64,000 nucleotides of DNA from an uncultured Geobacter sp. (GTDB lineage: Bacteria > Desulfobacterota > Desulfuromonadia > Geobacterales > CAIOGM01), in NCBI GenBank assembly GCA_903902855.1, contig CAIUWK010000063.1, positions 1 to 64,000 of the forward strand, given 5' to 3'. The translations under genes were made by a program, and so were the position numbers. Every line of letters starts with the position of its first letter. Position 1 is the stretch's first letter. Positions 47,630 through 57,624 of the stretch are shown here, in pieces. The notes beneath the pieces are model-generated. The model searched no databases. It saw only the letters and a program-made list of their open reading frames with translations, and was not told the origin of the DNA.

Positions 47630-49051
47630 ATGCGCTACTCGCCGTTACTGACGGATCTCTATGAACTGACCATGCTGGCCGGCTACCTGGAAGAGGGGAT
47701 GACGGAGCAGCGAGCCGTCTTCGACCTCTTTTTCCGGACCAACCCTTTTGAGGGGGGATACGCGATTTTCGCCGGGCTGGAGTCCGCCCTGGTGTACCTG
47801 GAGAATCTCCGCTTCTCCCCCGAGGAGCTGGTCTATCTGGGAACTCTGGGACTCTTCAAGCCACACTTCACTGAATTTATGCGGGATTTCAGGTTCCGGG
47901 GATGCGTGACGGCGCCGCCGGAAGGGACGGTGGTTTTTGCCGGGGAGCCGCTTCTCACCGTGGAGGGGAGCCTGGCCGAGGCCCAGTTCGTGGAGACGGC
48001 GCTCCTCACCATCATCAATTACCAGACACTGGTGGCCACCAAGGGAGCCCGGATGGTTCAGGCTGCAGCCGGTGGGACGGTCGTGGAGTTCGGCCTGCGC
48101 CGGGCCCACGGACCCGACGGCGGACTCTCCTGCAGCCGGGCCGCCTGCGTGGGTGGTGTCAGGGGAAGCAGCAACGTCCTGGCGGGGATGGAGTATGGTA
48201 TTCCCATGCGCGGTACCCAGGCTCATAGCTGGATCATGGCCTTTCACGACGAGCTGACTTCCTTTCGGGCCTATGCCGCCGCGTTTCCCGGCAGCTGCAT
48301 CCTTCTCGTGGATACCTGGGATACCCTCAAGAGCGGCGTTCCCCACGCCATCACGGTGGCCCGGGAGCTGCGGGAACAGGGGCATCGGCTGCAGGGTATC
48401 AGAATCGACTCGGGTGATCTGGTCTACCTCTCCCGGGAGGCTCGGCGAATGCTGGACGAGGCCGGATTTCCCGAAGTAAAAATCGTCGGCTCTAATGACC
48501 TGGACGAGTATCTCATGGACTCCATGAAAAATGAGGGGAGTCGTATCGATATCTACGGTGTGGGGACCCGCCTGGTTACCTGTGCCGGACCCGGGGGGGG
48601 CGCACTGGGTGGGGTCTACAAATTGGTAGAGCTGGAGGGGCGCCCCCTGCTCAAGCGTTCTGAGGATCCGGCCAAGTCGACCATTCCGGGGCGCAAGCGA
48701 CTGCTCCGGGTCATGACACAGGAGGGGCGATTCCTGCAGGATCTCATCTGCCTGGAGGGGGAGGAGCCGCAACCGGGGGATACGGTATACGACCCGGCGA
48801 ATTCACTCCGGCAGGTGACCCTTCCCGTCGGAGTCCGCCTGGGCGATCTGCGGGGAGTGGTGATGCGGGACGGTGTGCGTTGTGGGAGGATCGAGACGCT
48901 GGATGAGATGGCCGACCGTTCCCAACGGGAAGTGGCGCTGCTCCCGGAGGGGTGTCGCCGCTTCGTCAATCCCCATCGGTACAAGGTTTCGGCGACGGCC
49001 CGGCTCAGGGAGCTGAGGGAGCGGCTACTCGCCGAGCATGAGGCGGATTAA
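47630..49051 (+). CDS. pncB: Nicotinate phosphoribosyltransferase
   Basis: LLTDLYELTMLAGYLEEGM; EFGLRRAHGPDGGL; RGTQAHSWIMAF; IRIDSGDL; GVGTRLVT. Confidence 0.95.
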   Translation: MRYSPLLTDLYELTMLAGYLEEGMTEQRAVFDLFFRTNPFEGGYAIFAGLESALVYLENLRFSPEELVYLGTLGLFKPHFTEFMRDFRFRGCVTAPPEGTVVFAGEPLLTVEGSLAEAQFVETALLTIINYQTLVATKGARMVQAAAGGTVVEFGLRRAHGPDGGLSCSRAACVGGVRGSSNVLAGMEYGIPMRGTQAHSWIMAFHDELTSFRAYAAAFPGSCILLVDTWDTLKSGVPHAITVARELREQGHRLQGIRIDSGDLVYLSREARRMLDEAGFPEVKIVGSNDLDEYLMDSMKNEGSRIDIYGVGTRLVTCAGPGGGALGGVYKLVELEGRPLLKRSEDPAKSTIPGRKRLLRVMTQEGRFLQDLICLEGEEPQPGDTVYDPANSLRQVTLPVGVRLGDLRGVVMRDGVRCGRIETLDEMADRSQREVALLPEGCRRFVNPHRYKVSATARLRELRERLLAEHEAD

Positions 49052-49078
49052 CCGCAAAACAGTATTCACAAAACAATA

Positions 49079-49160
49079 TTTACAGGGATGAGCAGGATAG
49101 ACAGGAAAAAAGCGGAAAACAGATCCGTTTCTATCCTGAACATCCTGTACATCCCTGTTA
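49079..49160. repeat. Inverted-repeat intergenic element, ACAGGGAT/ACAGGAT family (copy 3)
   Basis: tttacagggatgagcaggatagacagga / tatcctgaacatcctgtacatccctgtta. Confidence 0.88.
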
Positions 49161-49196
49161 ATTTAAAATTTGGTGTAACGAAAACGGGAGAGCGAT

Positions 49197-49778
49197 ATGG
49201 AACGAGACGCGGCGCTTTTGATCGTTGATGTCCAGAACGATTTCTGTCCCAAGGGGGCGCTCCATGTCCCGGAGGGGGACCGGGTGGTAGAGCCCCTCAA
49301 CCGGGCCATCCGGAGGTTTCAGGAGGAAGGGCTCCCCATATTGGCCAGCCGCGATTGGCATCCAACGGTGACGCGCCATTTTCAAGAGTACGGCGGAATC
49401 TGGCCGGCTCACTGTGTCCGGGATACACCGGGCGCCCTTTTTCATCCCGACCTGCGGCTACCCTGGGACGCGGTGATCATCTCCAAGGGAACCGATCCGG
49501 AGAGAGACAGCTATTCGGCTTTCGACGGGACAACTGCGGAGGGGATGTTGCTGGAGGAATTTCTTGAGACACAGGGAGTCCACCGACTCTATGTGGGAGG
49601 TCTGGCCACCGACTACTGCATCAAAGCCACGGTCCTGGAGGGGCTCCTGCTGGGGAGGAAGATTACCCTCCTCCTGGACGCCGTTGCCGGGGTTGATCTG
49701 GAGCCGGGGGATTCGGTCAGGGCGCTGGAAGTCATCCGTCAGGGGGGAGGGATATTGAGCCGGGTGGACGAGCTGTGA
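49197..49778 (+). CDS. pncA: Nicotinamidase / isochorismatase-family hydrolase
   Basis: ALLIVDVQNDFCPKGALHV; ASRDWHP; WPAHCV; GGLATDYCIKATVL. Confidence 0.9.
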   Translation: MERDAALLIVDVQNDFCPKGALHVPEGDRVVEPLNRAIRRFQEEGLPILASRDWHPTVTRHFQEYGGIWPAHCVRDTPGALFHPDLRLPWDAVIISKGTDPERDSYSAFDGTTAEGMLLEEFLETQGVHRLYVGGLATDYCIKATVLEGLLLGRKITLLLDAVAGVDLEPGDSVRALEVIRQGGGILSRVDEL

Positions 49779-49906
49779 GGGGGGATAAACGGGTTACCAC
49801 TGCATGCATCAACGGTGGGATAGGGGGAATATGAGAGAATGTGTGTTATGAAAATGAGGGCAAAAGAAAACACTTATAGAACAGACATATTTTTTCGACT
49901 TTTTAC

Positions 49907-49936
49907 TTGACAATAGCACCATGAATACAATATTTT
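49907..49936 (+). promoter_or_regulatory. Candidate sigma70-type promoter for nuo
   Basis: TTGACA (49907-49912) with TATTTT (49931-49936) at 18-nt spacing, ~105 nt upstream of nuoA. Confidence 0.4.
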
Positions 49937-50041
49937 GCGCATGTTTTGTGTGGTCTGAAAACTAATTTCCTGCAAAAAAGGGGTTATGGTGACGACTATG
50001 CAGGTCAACTGCTGATGAATCAGTAGAATTCGGAGGGTCCC

Positions 50042-50413
50042 ATGCTCGGCGCGTATCTCCCCATCGTTCTCCTAGTCGTTATCGCCGTCCTCTTCGGCCT
50101 CGGCTCCCTCGTCTTCTCTTCGCTCATCGGAGCGAAAAAACCGAGCAAGGTTAAGCTTGCTCCCTACGAGTGCGGTTGCGAACCGGTGGGAACGGCTCGT
50201 GAGCGGTTCTCCATCAAATTCTATCTCATCGCCATGCTCTTCATCCTGTTCGATATCGAGTGTGTCTTCATGTATCCCTGGGCAGTCGTCTACAAGAGTT
50301 ACATCGCGGGGGGCTTCGGGACCTTCATCTTAGCCGAGATGCTCGTCTTCATCGCCATCCTTTTTGTCGGGTACATCTATGTCTGGAAAAAAGGAGCTCT
50401 GGAATGGGAGTAA
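50042..50413 (+). CDS. nuoA: NADH-quinone oxidoreductase subunit A
   Basis: [36 protein letters not shown]. Confidence 0.96.
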   Translation: MLGAYLPIVLLVVIAVLFGLGSLVFSSLIGAKKPSKVKLAPYECGCEPVGTARERFSIKFYLIAMLFILFDIECVFMYPWAVVYKSYIAGGFGTFILAEMLVFIAILFVGYIYVWKKGALEWE

Positions 50414-50919
50414 ATCAGCCGCTGGGTGACAACGTCAAGCTCACGACCCTTGACAGCCTCGTCAACTGGGCGCGTAAATCCTCCATCTGGCCCATGACCT
50501 TCGGTCTTGCCTGTTGCGCCATCGAGATGATGGCCACCGGCGCGGCTAAGCATGACCTGGACCGGTTCGGGATCATCTTTCGGGCATCTCCCCGCCAGGC
50601 CGACTGCATCATCATCGCCGGCACCGTGACCAAGAAGATGCTCCCCGTCATTCAGACCGTGTACGAGCAGATGCCGGAGCCCAAGTGGGTCATCGCCATG
50701 GGAGCCTGTGCCTGTTCCGGCGGGATCTTCGATACTTACAGCGTGGTCCAGGGGATCGACGAGGGACTTCCCGTTGATGTCTATATCCCAGGCTGTCCTC
50801 CGCGCCCCGAGGCGCTCCTCTATGGTCTCATCAAGCTTCAGGAAAAGATTGCCGGGGAGCGTAACTCCTTCGGCTCAACCATCGGTCTTGGTGAGCGGTT
50901 GCCGCCGGCTGCCGCCTGA
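50404..50919 (+). CDS. nuoB: NADH-quinone oxidoreductase subunit B
   Basis: [51 protein letters not shown]. Confidence 0.97.
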   Translation: MGVNQPLGDNVKLTTLDSLVNWARKSSIWPMTFGLACCAIEMMATGAAKHDLDRFGIIFRASPRQADCIIIAGTVTKKMLPVIQTVYEQMPEPKWVIAMGACACSGGIFDTYSVVQGIDEGLPVDVYIPGCPPRPEALLYGLIKLQEKIAGERNSFGSTIGLGERLPPAAA

Positions 50920-50967
50920 TCCTGGCGACGTGATCTGAACAAACCCATCTGCGAAAGGTAGATTGAT

Positions 50968-51453
50968 ATGGCAGAAAATCATAGAGCAGTAGTCAAACTG
51001 AAGGAGAAGTTCGCGGATTCACTCTTGGAGGTAAAGGAGTTTCGCGGTGAGGTCACGGTAACGGTGAAGAAGGAAAACATCGTGGCCATCTGCACCTTCC
51101 TTCGGGACAGCCTCAAATACAACCTTCTCTCCGACGTCACCGCAGTGGATTATCTGGGGCGCGAGCCGCGTTTCATGATGGTCTACAACCTCTACTCCAT
51201 CCCCAACAAGGACCGGCTCAGGGTGAAGGCGCCGGTGGAAGAGAGTCAGACATCGGTGGATACCGTCAGCACGGTATGGTCCACGGCCAACTGGTTGGAG
51301 CGGGAGGTGTTCGACCTCTTCGGGATCACCTTCACCGGCCATCCCGATCTCCGCCGCATCCTCTTGACGGATGACTGGGTCGGTCACCCGCTGCGAAAAG
51401 ATTACCCCCTCCAGGGACCTGACCGGGAACCATACCAGGGACGTTTGTCATAG
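50968..51453 (+). CDS. nuoC: NADH-quinone oxidoreductase subunit C
   Basis: WLEREVFDLFGITFTGHPDLRRILLTDDWVGHPLRKDYPL. Confidence 0.97.
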   Translation: MAENHRAVVKLKEKFADSLLEVKEFRGEVTVTVKKENIVAICTFLRDSLKYNLLSDVTAVDYLGREPRFMMVYNLYSIPNKDRLRVKAPVEESQTSVDTVSTVWSTANWLEREVFDLFGITFTGHPDLRRILLTDDWVGHPLRKDYPLQGPDREPYQGRLS

Positions 51454-51455
51454 TG

Positions 51456-51512
51456 CAATGGACAATGGACAAGGGACAAATGTCAGTTATCAATTGTCAA
51501 TTATCAATTAGC
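51456..51512. repeat. Short-period AT-rich repeat between nuoC and nuoD
   Basis: aatggacaatggacaagggacaaatgtcagttatcaattgtcaattatcaattag. Confidence 0.85.
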
Positions 51513-51525
51513 AGTGAGGCGATCA

Positions 51526-52698
51526 ATGGCTAGTACGGAAATCATGACGGTAAACATGGGACCTCAGCACCCGTCCACCCACGGTGTGCTCCGGTTGGTC
51601 ATCGAACTGGACGGCGAGATCATCAGGAAGATCACCCCGCACATCGGGTATCTCCACCGGGGGATCGAGAAACTCTCCGAGCATCGGACCTACCACCAGA
51701 TCATCCCGCTCACCGACCGGCTTGACTACCTGGCCCCCATGAGTAACAACCTGGGGTACGTCCTGGCAGTGGAGAAACTCCTGGATATCAAGGTCCCGGA
51801 ACGGGCCCAGACCATCCGGGTTATCCTGGCCGAACTGACCCGTATCAAGTCTCACCTGGTCTGGCTTGCCTGTCATGCCTTGGATATCGGCGCCATGACC
51901 GTTTTCATCTATGCCTTCCGAGAACGTGAGAAGGTCATGGAACTCTATGAAAAACTCTCCGGCGCCCGGATGACCAGCAATTATTTCCGGGTGGGGGGGC
52001 TCTCCGCCGAGCTCTACGACGGGTTCGAGAAGGACGTGCGGGAGATTCTCGACACTTTCCCCGGCTACTTCGATACCTATGAGGGACTCCTGACCAAGAA
52101 TACCATCTGGCTCCAGCGGACCGTCGGTAACGGCGTCATCTCCGCCGAAGACGCGGTGGATGCCGGAATCACCGGTCCGGCTCTGCGCGGTTCCGGGGTC
52201 AACTGGGACATGCGGCGGGACAACCCCTATAGCGGCTATGAGAAGTACAAGTTCGTCGTGCCGGTGGGGGAGAAGTGCGATACGTTTGATCGCTACAAGG
52301 TTCGCCTGGTAGAGATGCGCGAGTCGGTGAAGATAGTCCGGCAGGCGCTGGATTCCCTCAAGCCGGGGCCGATCCTGGCTGACTCACCTCAGGTCTGTTA
52401 TCCGGCCAAGGATTCCGTCTATAACACCATCGAAGGTCTCATCCATCACTTCAAGATCGCCAGCGAAGGGTTCCCGGCGCCGGAAGGTGAAATCTATCAG
52501 GCAGTGGAGGCTCCCAAGGGGGAGTTGGGCTACTATCTGGTGAGTGACGGCGGCAACAAACCGTACCGGATGCGGATTCGTCCCCCCTCATTCTGCAACC
52601 TCTCGGCCATCGAGAAGATGGCCAACGGCTCCATGATCGCCGACCTGGTGGCTGTCATCGGAACCTTGGACATCGTCCTCGGGGATATCGACCGCTAA
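51526..52698 (+). CDS. nuoD: NADH-quinone oxidoreductase subunit D
   Basis: MTVNMGPQHPSTHGVLRLVIELDGE; HIGYLHRGIEKL; RPPSFCNL. Confidence 0.98.
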   Translation: MASTEIMTVNMGPQHPSTHGVLRLVIELDGEIIRKITPHIGYLHRGIEKLSEHRTYHQIIPLTDRLDYLAPMSNNLGYVLAVEKLLDIKVPERAQTIRVILAELTRIKSHLVWLACHALDIGAMTVFIYAFREREKVMELYEKLSGARMTSNYFRVGGLSAELYDGFEKDVREILDTFPGYFDTYEGLLTKNTIWLQRTVGNGVISAEDAVDAGITGPALRGSGVNWDMRRDNPYSGYEKYKFVVPVGEKCDTFDRYKVRLVEMRESVKIVRQALDSLKPGPILADSPQVCYPAKDSVYNTIEGLIHHFKIASEGFPAPEGEIYQAVEAPKGELGYYLVSDGGNKPYRMRIRPPSFCNLSAIEKMANGSMIADLVAVIGTLDIVLGDIDR

Positions 52699-52735
52699 GC
52701 GTGCCGTACCGATGCAACAAAGGAGATAGGTGGAG

Positions 52736-53254
52736 ATGAGCCACGCCCCAGCAAAGAAAGTTGCCACTGAAGATGCCCCGGCGGAAGAGGTCGACCTCAC
52801 CGCGGCTAACCAGATCATCGACAAATATCTGACCCTACCCGGCAATCTCATGCCGGTGCTCCAGGGTATCCAGGACTCATACGGTTTTGTCCCACCCCCT
52901 ACGGTGGCGCTGGTGGCGGAGCGACTCAACGTCTATCCCAGCCAGATCTATGGGGTTTTGACCTTCTACTCCCAGTTCCACCTGAAGCCGCGGGGGAGAT
53001 ATATCATCCGCGTCTGTGTAGGGACCGCCTGCCACGTCCAGGGAGCGGAACGAATTGTGGAGACATTCTTCGGCAAACTGGGGATCGGCCATGCCGAGAC
53101 CTCGATCGATCTTCGCTACACCTTTGAGAAAGTTGCCTGTCTTGGCGCTTGCGGCATGGCGCCGCTGGCCATGGTCAACGACGACACCTACGGCAAGATG
53201 ACTGTCCAGAAAGTGGATGACATTATTGCCGAATACAACCAGCGGCCCATGTAG
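52736..53254 (+). CDS. nuoE: NADH-quinone oxidoreductase subunit E
   Basis: VCVGTACHVQGAERI...ACLGACGMAP 2Fe-2S thioredoxin-like motif. Confidence 0.95.
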   Translation: MSHAPAKKVATEDAPAEEVDLTAANQIIDKYLTLPGNLMPVLQGIQDSYGFVPPPTVALVAERLNVYPSQIYGVLTFYSQFHLKPRGRYIIRVCVGTACHVQGAERIVETFFGKLGIGHAETSIDLRYTFEKVACLGACGMAPLAMVNDDTYGKMTVQKVDDIIAEYNQRPM

Positions 53255-53288
53255 CTAGCGACCCGAAGTACAGAGGACATTTCAGACT

Positions 53289-55070
53289 ATGGCTGAACAT
53301 GCGGGAATCCAGATACTGATCTGCCAGGGAACCGGCGGCATCTCTGCCGGCGCCAAGAAGGTCGAGCACGAGTTTACCAGGCTCATCGCCGAAATGGGGA
53401 TCGACGCCAAGGTGGGAAAGCGATGTGATGTGGTCAAGACCGGCTGTCGGGGGCTCTGCGCCAACGACGTGCTGGTGGACATCATCACCCCGGAACTGGG
53501 ACGAATCACCTATGATTTCGTTCAGCCCGAGGACGTGGCCGCCATCCTGAGCGAGCATATCGTCAACCAGGCTCCCATTCTCAAGAAAAAGGCCAAAGAC
53601 TACTACAACAAGTTCGTGGATGCCCAGATGCGGGTGGTCATGACCGGTTGTGGCCAGATCGACCCGGAGAAGATCGAGGCGTTCCTGGCGGAAGACGGGT
53701 TCAAGGCCATCGAGAAGTGCGTCAAGAGCATGACGCCGGTCCAGGTCACCGACGAGGTGAAGAAGTCGGGACTGCGTGGTCGTGGGGGGGGCGGTTTCCC
53801 CACCGGTATGAAGTGGTCCTTCTGCGCAGCCACCCCAGGCAAGCAGAAGTACATCATCTGCAACGCCGATGAAGGTGACCCCGGCGCATTCATGGACCGT
53901 TCCATCCTGGAAGGTGACCCCTACTGCGTCATCGAAGGGATGATGATCGCGGGGTACGCCATCGGCGCCACCAAGGGATACGTCTATGTCCGGGCCGAGT
54001 ACCCCCTGGCCATCGAACGGCTTCAACGGGCACTGGATGACTGCCGTTCCAAGAATTACCTGGGATACGACATCCAGGGGTGGGGTTTCGACTTCGACCT
54101 GATCATCAAGAAGGGGGCAGGTGCCTTTGTCTGCGGTGAAGAGACCGCACTCATGGCTTCCATTGAGGGTGAGCGCGGCATGCCGCGGCCACGTCCCCCC
54201 TTCCCGGCGGTGAAGGGTCTCTGGGGTAAGCCCACCAATATCAACAATGTCGAGACCTTTGCCAACATCCGGCATATCATCAACAAGGGGTCCGAGTGGT
54301 ACGCCTCCCTGGGTACCGACACCACCAAGGGGACCAAGATCTTCGCGGTAACCGGCAAGGTTAAGCATACCGGCCTGGTAGAGGTTCCGGCGGGAATGTC
54401 GGTTCGCTCCGTCATCTATGACGTCTGCGGCGGCATCGCCAACAACCGGAAGTTCAAGGCGGTTCAGGCGGGTGGTCCGTCCGGTGGCTGTATCCCCTCG
54501 GAAGTGCTGGACACCCCGGTGGATTACGACTCCCTCATCAAGGCCGGTGCCATGATGGGTTCCGGCGGTCTCGTCGTCATGGACGAAACCACCTGCATGG
54601 TGGACGTGGCCCGCTTCTTCCTCACCTTTACCCGGGACGAATCCTGCGGCAAGTGTGTTCCCTGCCGGGTGGGGTTGAAGGCGATGCTGGACATCCTGGA
54701 GCGGATCACCGAAGGGCGAGGCGAGCTCAAGGATATCGACACCCTCCTGGAGATGGGGAGCATTATCAAGAAGGCTTCCCTCTGCGGTCTGGGACAGACG
54801 GCTCCTAACCCGATCCTCTCCACGGTGAAGTACTTCCGTCACGAGTACGAGGCGCACATCGTCGACAAGCGGTGCCCCTCCAACTGTTGCAAGGAGCTGC
54901 TCCTCTGGAAGGTGGTGGATGAGAAGTGCGTCAAATGCGGCGCCTGCCTCAAGGCCTGTCCCTCCAATGCCATCAAGTGGCAAAAAGGGGAGGTTGCCTA
55001 CCTCATTCAGGAAAACTGCACCAAGTGCAAGTCGTGCTATGACGCCTGCCGCTTCATGGCCATTGAATAA
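53289..55070 (+). CDS. nuoF: NADH-quinone oxidoreductase subunit F, long form with N-terminal Trx-like and C-terminal ferredoxin domains
   Basis: SGLRGRGGGGFPTGMKW; CNADEGDPGAFMDR; ESCGKCVPCRVG; C-terminal CVKCGACLKACP and CTKCKSCYDACR. Confidence 0.95.
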   Translation: MAEHAGIQILICQGTGGISAGAKKVEHEFTRLIAEMGIDAKVGKRCDVVKTGCRGLCANDVLVDIITPELGRITYDFVQPEDVAAILSEHIVNQAPILKKKAKDYYNKFVDAQMRVVMTGCGQIDPEKIEAFLAEDGFKAIEKCVKSMTPVQVTDEVKKSGLRGRGGGGFPTGMKWSFCAATPGKQKYIICNADEGDPGAFMDRSILEGDPYCVIEGMMIAGYAIGATKGYVYVRAEYPLAIERLQRALDDCRSKNYLGYDIQGWGFDFDLIIKKGAGAFVCGEETALMASIEGERGMPRPRPPFPAVKGLWGKPTNINNVETFANIRHIINKGSEWYASLGTDTTKGTKIFAVTGKVKHTGLVEVPAGMSVRSVIYDVCGGIANNRKFKAVQAGGPSGGCIPSEVLDTPVDYDSLIKAGAMMGSGGLVVMDETTCMVDVARFFLTFTRDESCGKCVPCRVGLKAMLDILERITEGRGELKDIDTLLEMGSIIKKASLCGLGQTAPNPILSTVKYFRHEYEAHIVDKRCPSNCCKELLLWKVVDEKCVKCGACLKACPSNAIKWQKGEVAYLIQENCTKCKSCYDACRFMAIE

Positions 55071-55112
55071 CAGCGATATAACGATCAAGCAGTCACGAGG
55101 ATAGAGGGTACG

Positions 55113-57596
55113 ATGGTTAACCTTACGATCGACGACAAGCAGGTGACGGTGGAGAAGGACGCGACGATCTACGACGCGGCCAAGAGCGCCGGCATCAAGA
55201 TCCCCATACTCTGCCACGACAAGAAACTCCACCCATTCGGCGGCTGCCGGATGTGTCTCGTGGAGGTGGAACAGATGAAGGGGCGTCTCATCCCCTCCTG
55301 CACCACACCGGCCACCGAGGGGATGATCGTCCGGACCAGTAACGAGGAGATCCTCAAGGCGCGGAAACTGGTGCTGGAACTGCTTCTTCTCAAACACCCG
55401 GTGGACTGCCCGGTCTGCGATGCCGCCGGCGACTGCGACCTGCAGAACCTCACCTATGAGTACGGTGTCAGCAAGAACCCGCTCCAGGACGAGAAGTTCC
55501 GCTGGGAGATCGACTACATCAATCCGCTCATCGAACGGGACATGAACCGTTGCGTTCACTGCGGCAAGTGTGCCCGGATCTGTGACGAGATCGTCTCCTT
55601 CGGCGCCTATACGTTCATCAACCGGGGGATCGACGCCAAGATGGGGACCGCCTTTGACGGCCCACTGGATTGCGAATTCTGCGGTTCCTGCGTCTCGGTC
55701 TGTCCGGTGGGTGCGCTCCTTTCCCGTCCCTTCAAGTTCAAGGCTCGCTGGTGGTCCATGCAGAAGGTGAAAACCGTCTGTTCCTACTGCGGCACCGGCT
55801 GTCAGTTGACCCTGGGAGTCAAGGACAACAAGGTTCTCACCACCATCTACGATGAGAATCAGGGGTTCCATAACGGTCAACTCTGCACCCGTGGTCGCTG
55901 GGGATATCAGTTCGTCAACAGCGAGAAGCGACTGACCACCCCGCTGATCAGAAAAGGAAACAGTCTGGTAGAAGCCGGCTGGGACGAGGCGCTTGCCCTT
56001 GTCGCTTCCAAGCTGCGTGAGGCCAAGGGGGCCGTCGCCGGTCTCGTAACACCGCGCCTCACCAACGAGGAACTCTTCCTCTTCAAGAAATTTTTTACCG
56101 ACGGGCTTGGGTGCGAAAGTATCGATCACTCCGCCGGGTACGCCCATGGAGCGCTCACGGAAGCCGCCGTCAAGGGGTTGGGTCAGGGGGCATCGCCGTC
56201 GGTAATCGCCGATATCCAGAAAACCGATCTTCTCCTGGTGGTAAAGACCGACGCCTATGAGACGCACCCGGTCCTCGGTTTCGAGATCAACCTGGGGGTT
56301 AAACGTCAGGGGGTCAATCTCCGCCTCGTCTCTGACAAGAAGGGGAAGCTTTCCCGTCTCCCAGGAGCCCAGACTCTGGTGCATACCCCGGGGAGTGAGG
56401 TTACCCTCTTCAATACCCTGACCAATATCATCATCACCGAGAAGCTGGCCGACGCCGGCGCAGCTGCTCTCCCGGGCTATGAACTTCTTGTAAAGGGGGT
56501 TGCAGGATACACCCCGGAGAAGGGAGCTGTAGCCACCGGTCTTGGCGCCGATGAGCTCACCGCACTTGCCAGGGAGTACGCAGCAGCCGAGAAGGCTTTG
56601 ATTCTCCTCCCCTTGGGGCTGGGCTATCCCGGTCACAACGCCACACTGGCTCAGGCGCTCCTTAATCTGGCCATCCTCACCGGTCGAATCGGGAAAGAAG
56701 GTTCCGGCGTTCTCTTTCTGGGAGAAAAGAACAACAGCCAGGGTGCCGTGGATATGGGGATCATCCCGGGCGCCAAGGGAAAAGACGCTGCCGGTATCAT
56801 AGCCGGTTGCGCCTCAGGCGAGATCAAGGCTCTCTACATCGCCGGTGAAAATCCCGTTGTCTCCTATCCTGACCGGAAGAAGGTTGAGGCGGCTCTGGAA
56901 AAGGTCGGATTTCTGGTGGTTCAGGATCTCTTCCTCACCGAGACCGCGGCCAAGGCAGATGTGGTACTCCCGGTCTGCTCGTTTGCCGAGAAGGATGGGA
57001 CCTTCACCAGTGTGGGACGTAATGTACAGAAGGTCACCAAGGCGATCAAGCCTGTGGGGACGTCGAAAACAGACTTCGAGATCTTCAACAAACTCTTTGC
57101 CGAATTTACCGGAAAACCGCTCTACCTCTCCAGTCAGGCCGTTTTTGCCGAGATAGCGGAATCGGTTCCAGGCTACGCCGGCCTCACCTGGGCCAAGCTG
57201 GGAAGCAACGGTATCGTGCGACCGGTGGCACTCTCGCCGAAATTCGTTCCGGTGGAGTCTGTCGTGTCTGTTCCCCAACCGGGCAAGTTCGCCCTCCTCA
57301 CCGGGAGCGCTCTCAATCATAGCGGAACCCTCTCCCAGTATGGCGAAGGACCCATGATGGTCTGCCCGGAAGGATACGTGGAGTTCGGTCGGGATGACGC
57401 CAAGAAACTTGGGCTGATCGAGAAGGGAACGGTCACCGTCACTTCCGACGCAGGTTCCGTGAAACTGCAGGTCAAGCTGGGGAATCGTCTCCCGGCCGGG
57501 GTTCTCTTTGCCCCCTATCACTTCGGTGTGAACTCCATTAACACTGTCGCCGTCGGCGCCCCGGTTACCTGGGTCAACGTGGCGAAGGCGGAATAA
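55113..57596 (+). CDS. nuoG: NADH-quinone oxidoreductase subunit G
   Basis: CHDKKLHPFGGCRMCLVEVE; CPVCDAAGDCDLQNL; CSYCGTGCQLTLGVKDNKV; molybdopterin-type fold. Confidence 0.95.
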   Translation: MVNLTIDDKQVTVEKDATIYDAAKSAGIKIPILCHDKKLHPFGGCRMCLVEVEQMKGRLIPSCTTPATEGMIVRTSNEEILKARKLVLELLLLKHPVDCPVCDAAGDCDLQNLTYEYGVSKNPLQDEKFRWEIDYINPLIERDMNRCVHCGKCARICDEIVSFGAYTFINRGIDAKMGTAFDGPLDCEFCGSCVSVCPVGALLSRPFKFKARWWSMQKVKTVCSYCGTGCQLTLGVKDNKVLTTIYDENQGFHNGQLCTRGRWGYQFVNSEKRLTTPLIRKGNSLVEAGWDEALALVASKLREAKGAVAGLVTPRLTNEELFLFKKFFTDGLGCESIDHSAGYAHGALTEAAVKGLGQGASPSVIADIQKTDLLLVVKTDAYETHPVLGFEINLGVKRQGVNLRLVSDKKGKLSRLPGAQTLVHTPGSEVTLFNTLTNIIITEKLADAGAAALPGYELLVKGVAGYTPEKGAVATGLGADELTALAREYAAAEKALILLPLGLGYPGHNATLAQALLNLAILTGRIGKEGSGVLFLGEKNNSQGAVDMGIIPGAKGKDAAGIIAGCASGEIKALYIAGENPVVSYPDRKKVEAALEKVGFLVVQDLFLTETAAKADVVLPVCSFAEKDGTFTSVGRNVQKVTKAIKPVGTSKTDFEIFNKLFAEFTGKPLYLSSQAVFAEIAESVPGYAGLTWAKLGSNGIVRPVALSPKFVPVESVVSVPQPGKFALLTGSALNHSGTLSQYGEGPMMVCPEGYVEFGRDDAKKLGLIEKGTVTVTSDAGSVKLQVKLGNRLPAGVLFAPYHFGVNSINTVAVGAPVTWVNVAKAE

Positions 57597-57624
57597 AATT
57601 ACCTGAACAAGGGGTAGATGGCTC

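Noticed and set aside
53223-56636. 1137-aa ORF on the minus strand
   Set aside because: It lies antisense across nuoF and nuoG, which have unambiguous family motifs. Long antisense frames are a known artefact of high-GC codon usage; no recognisable domain in the translation.
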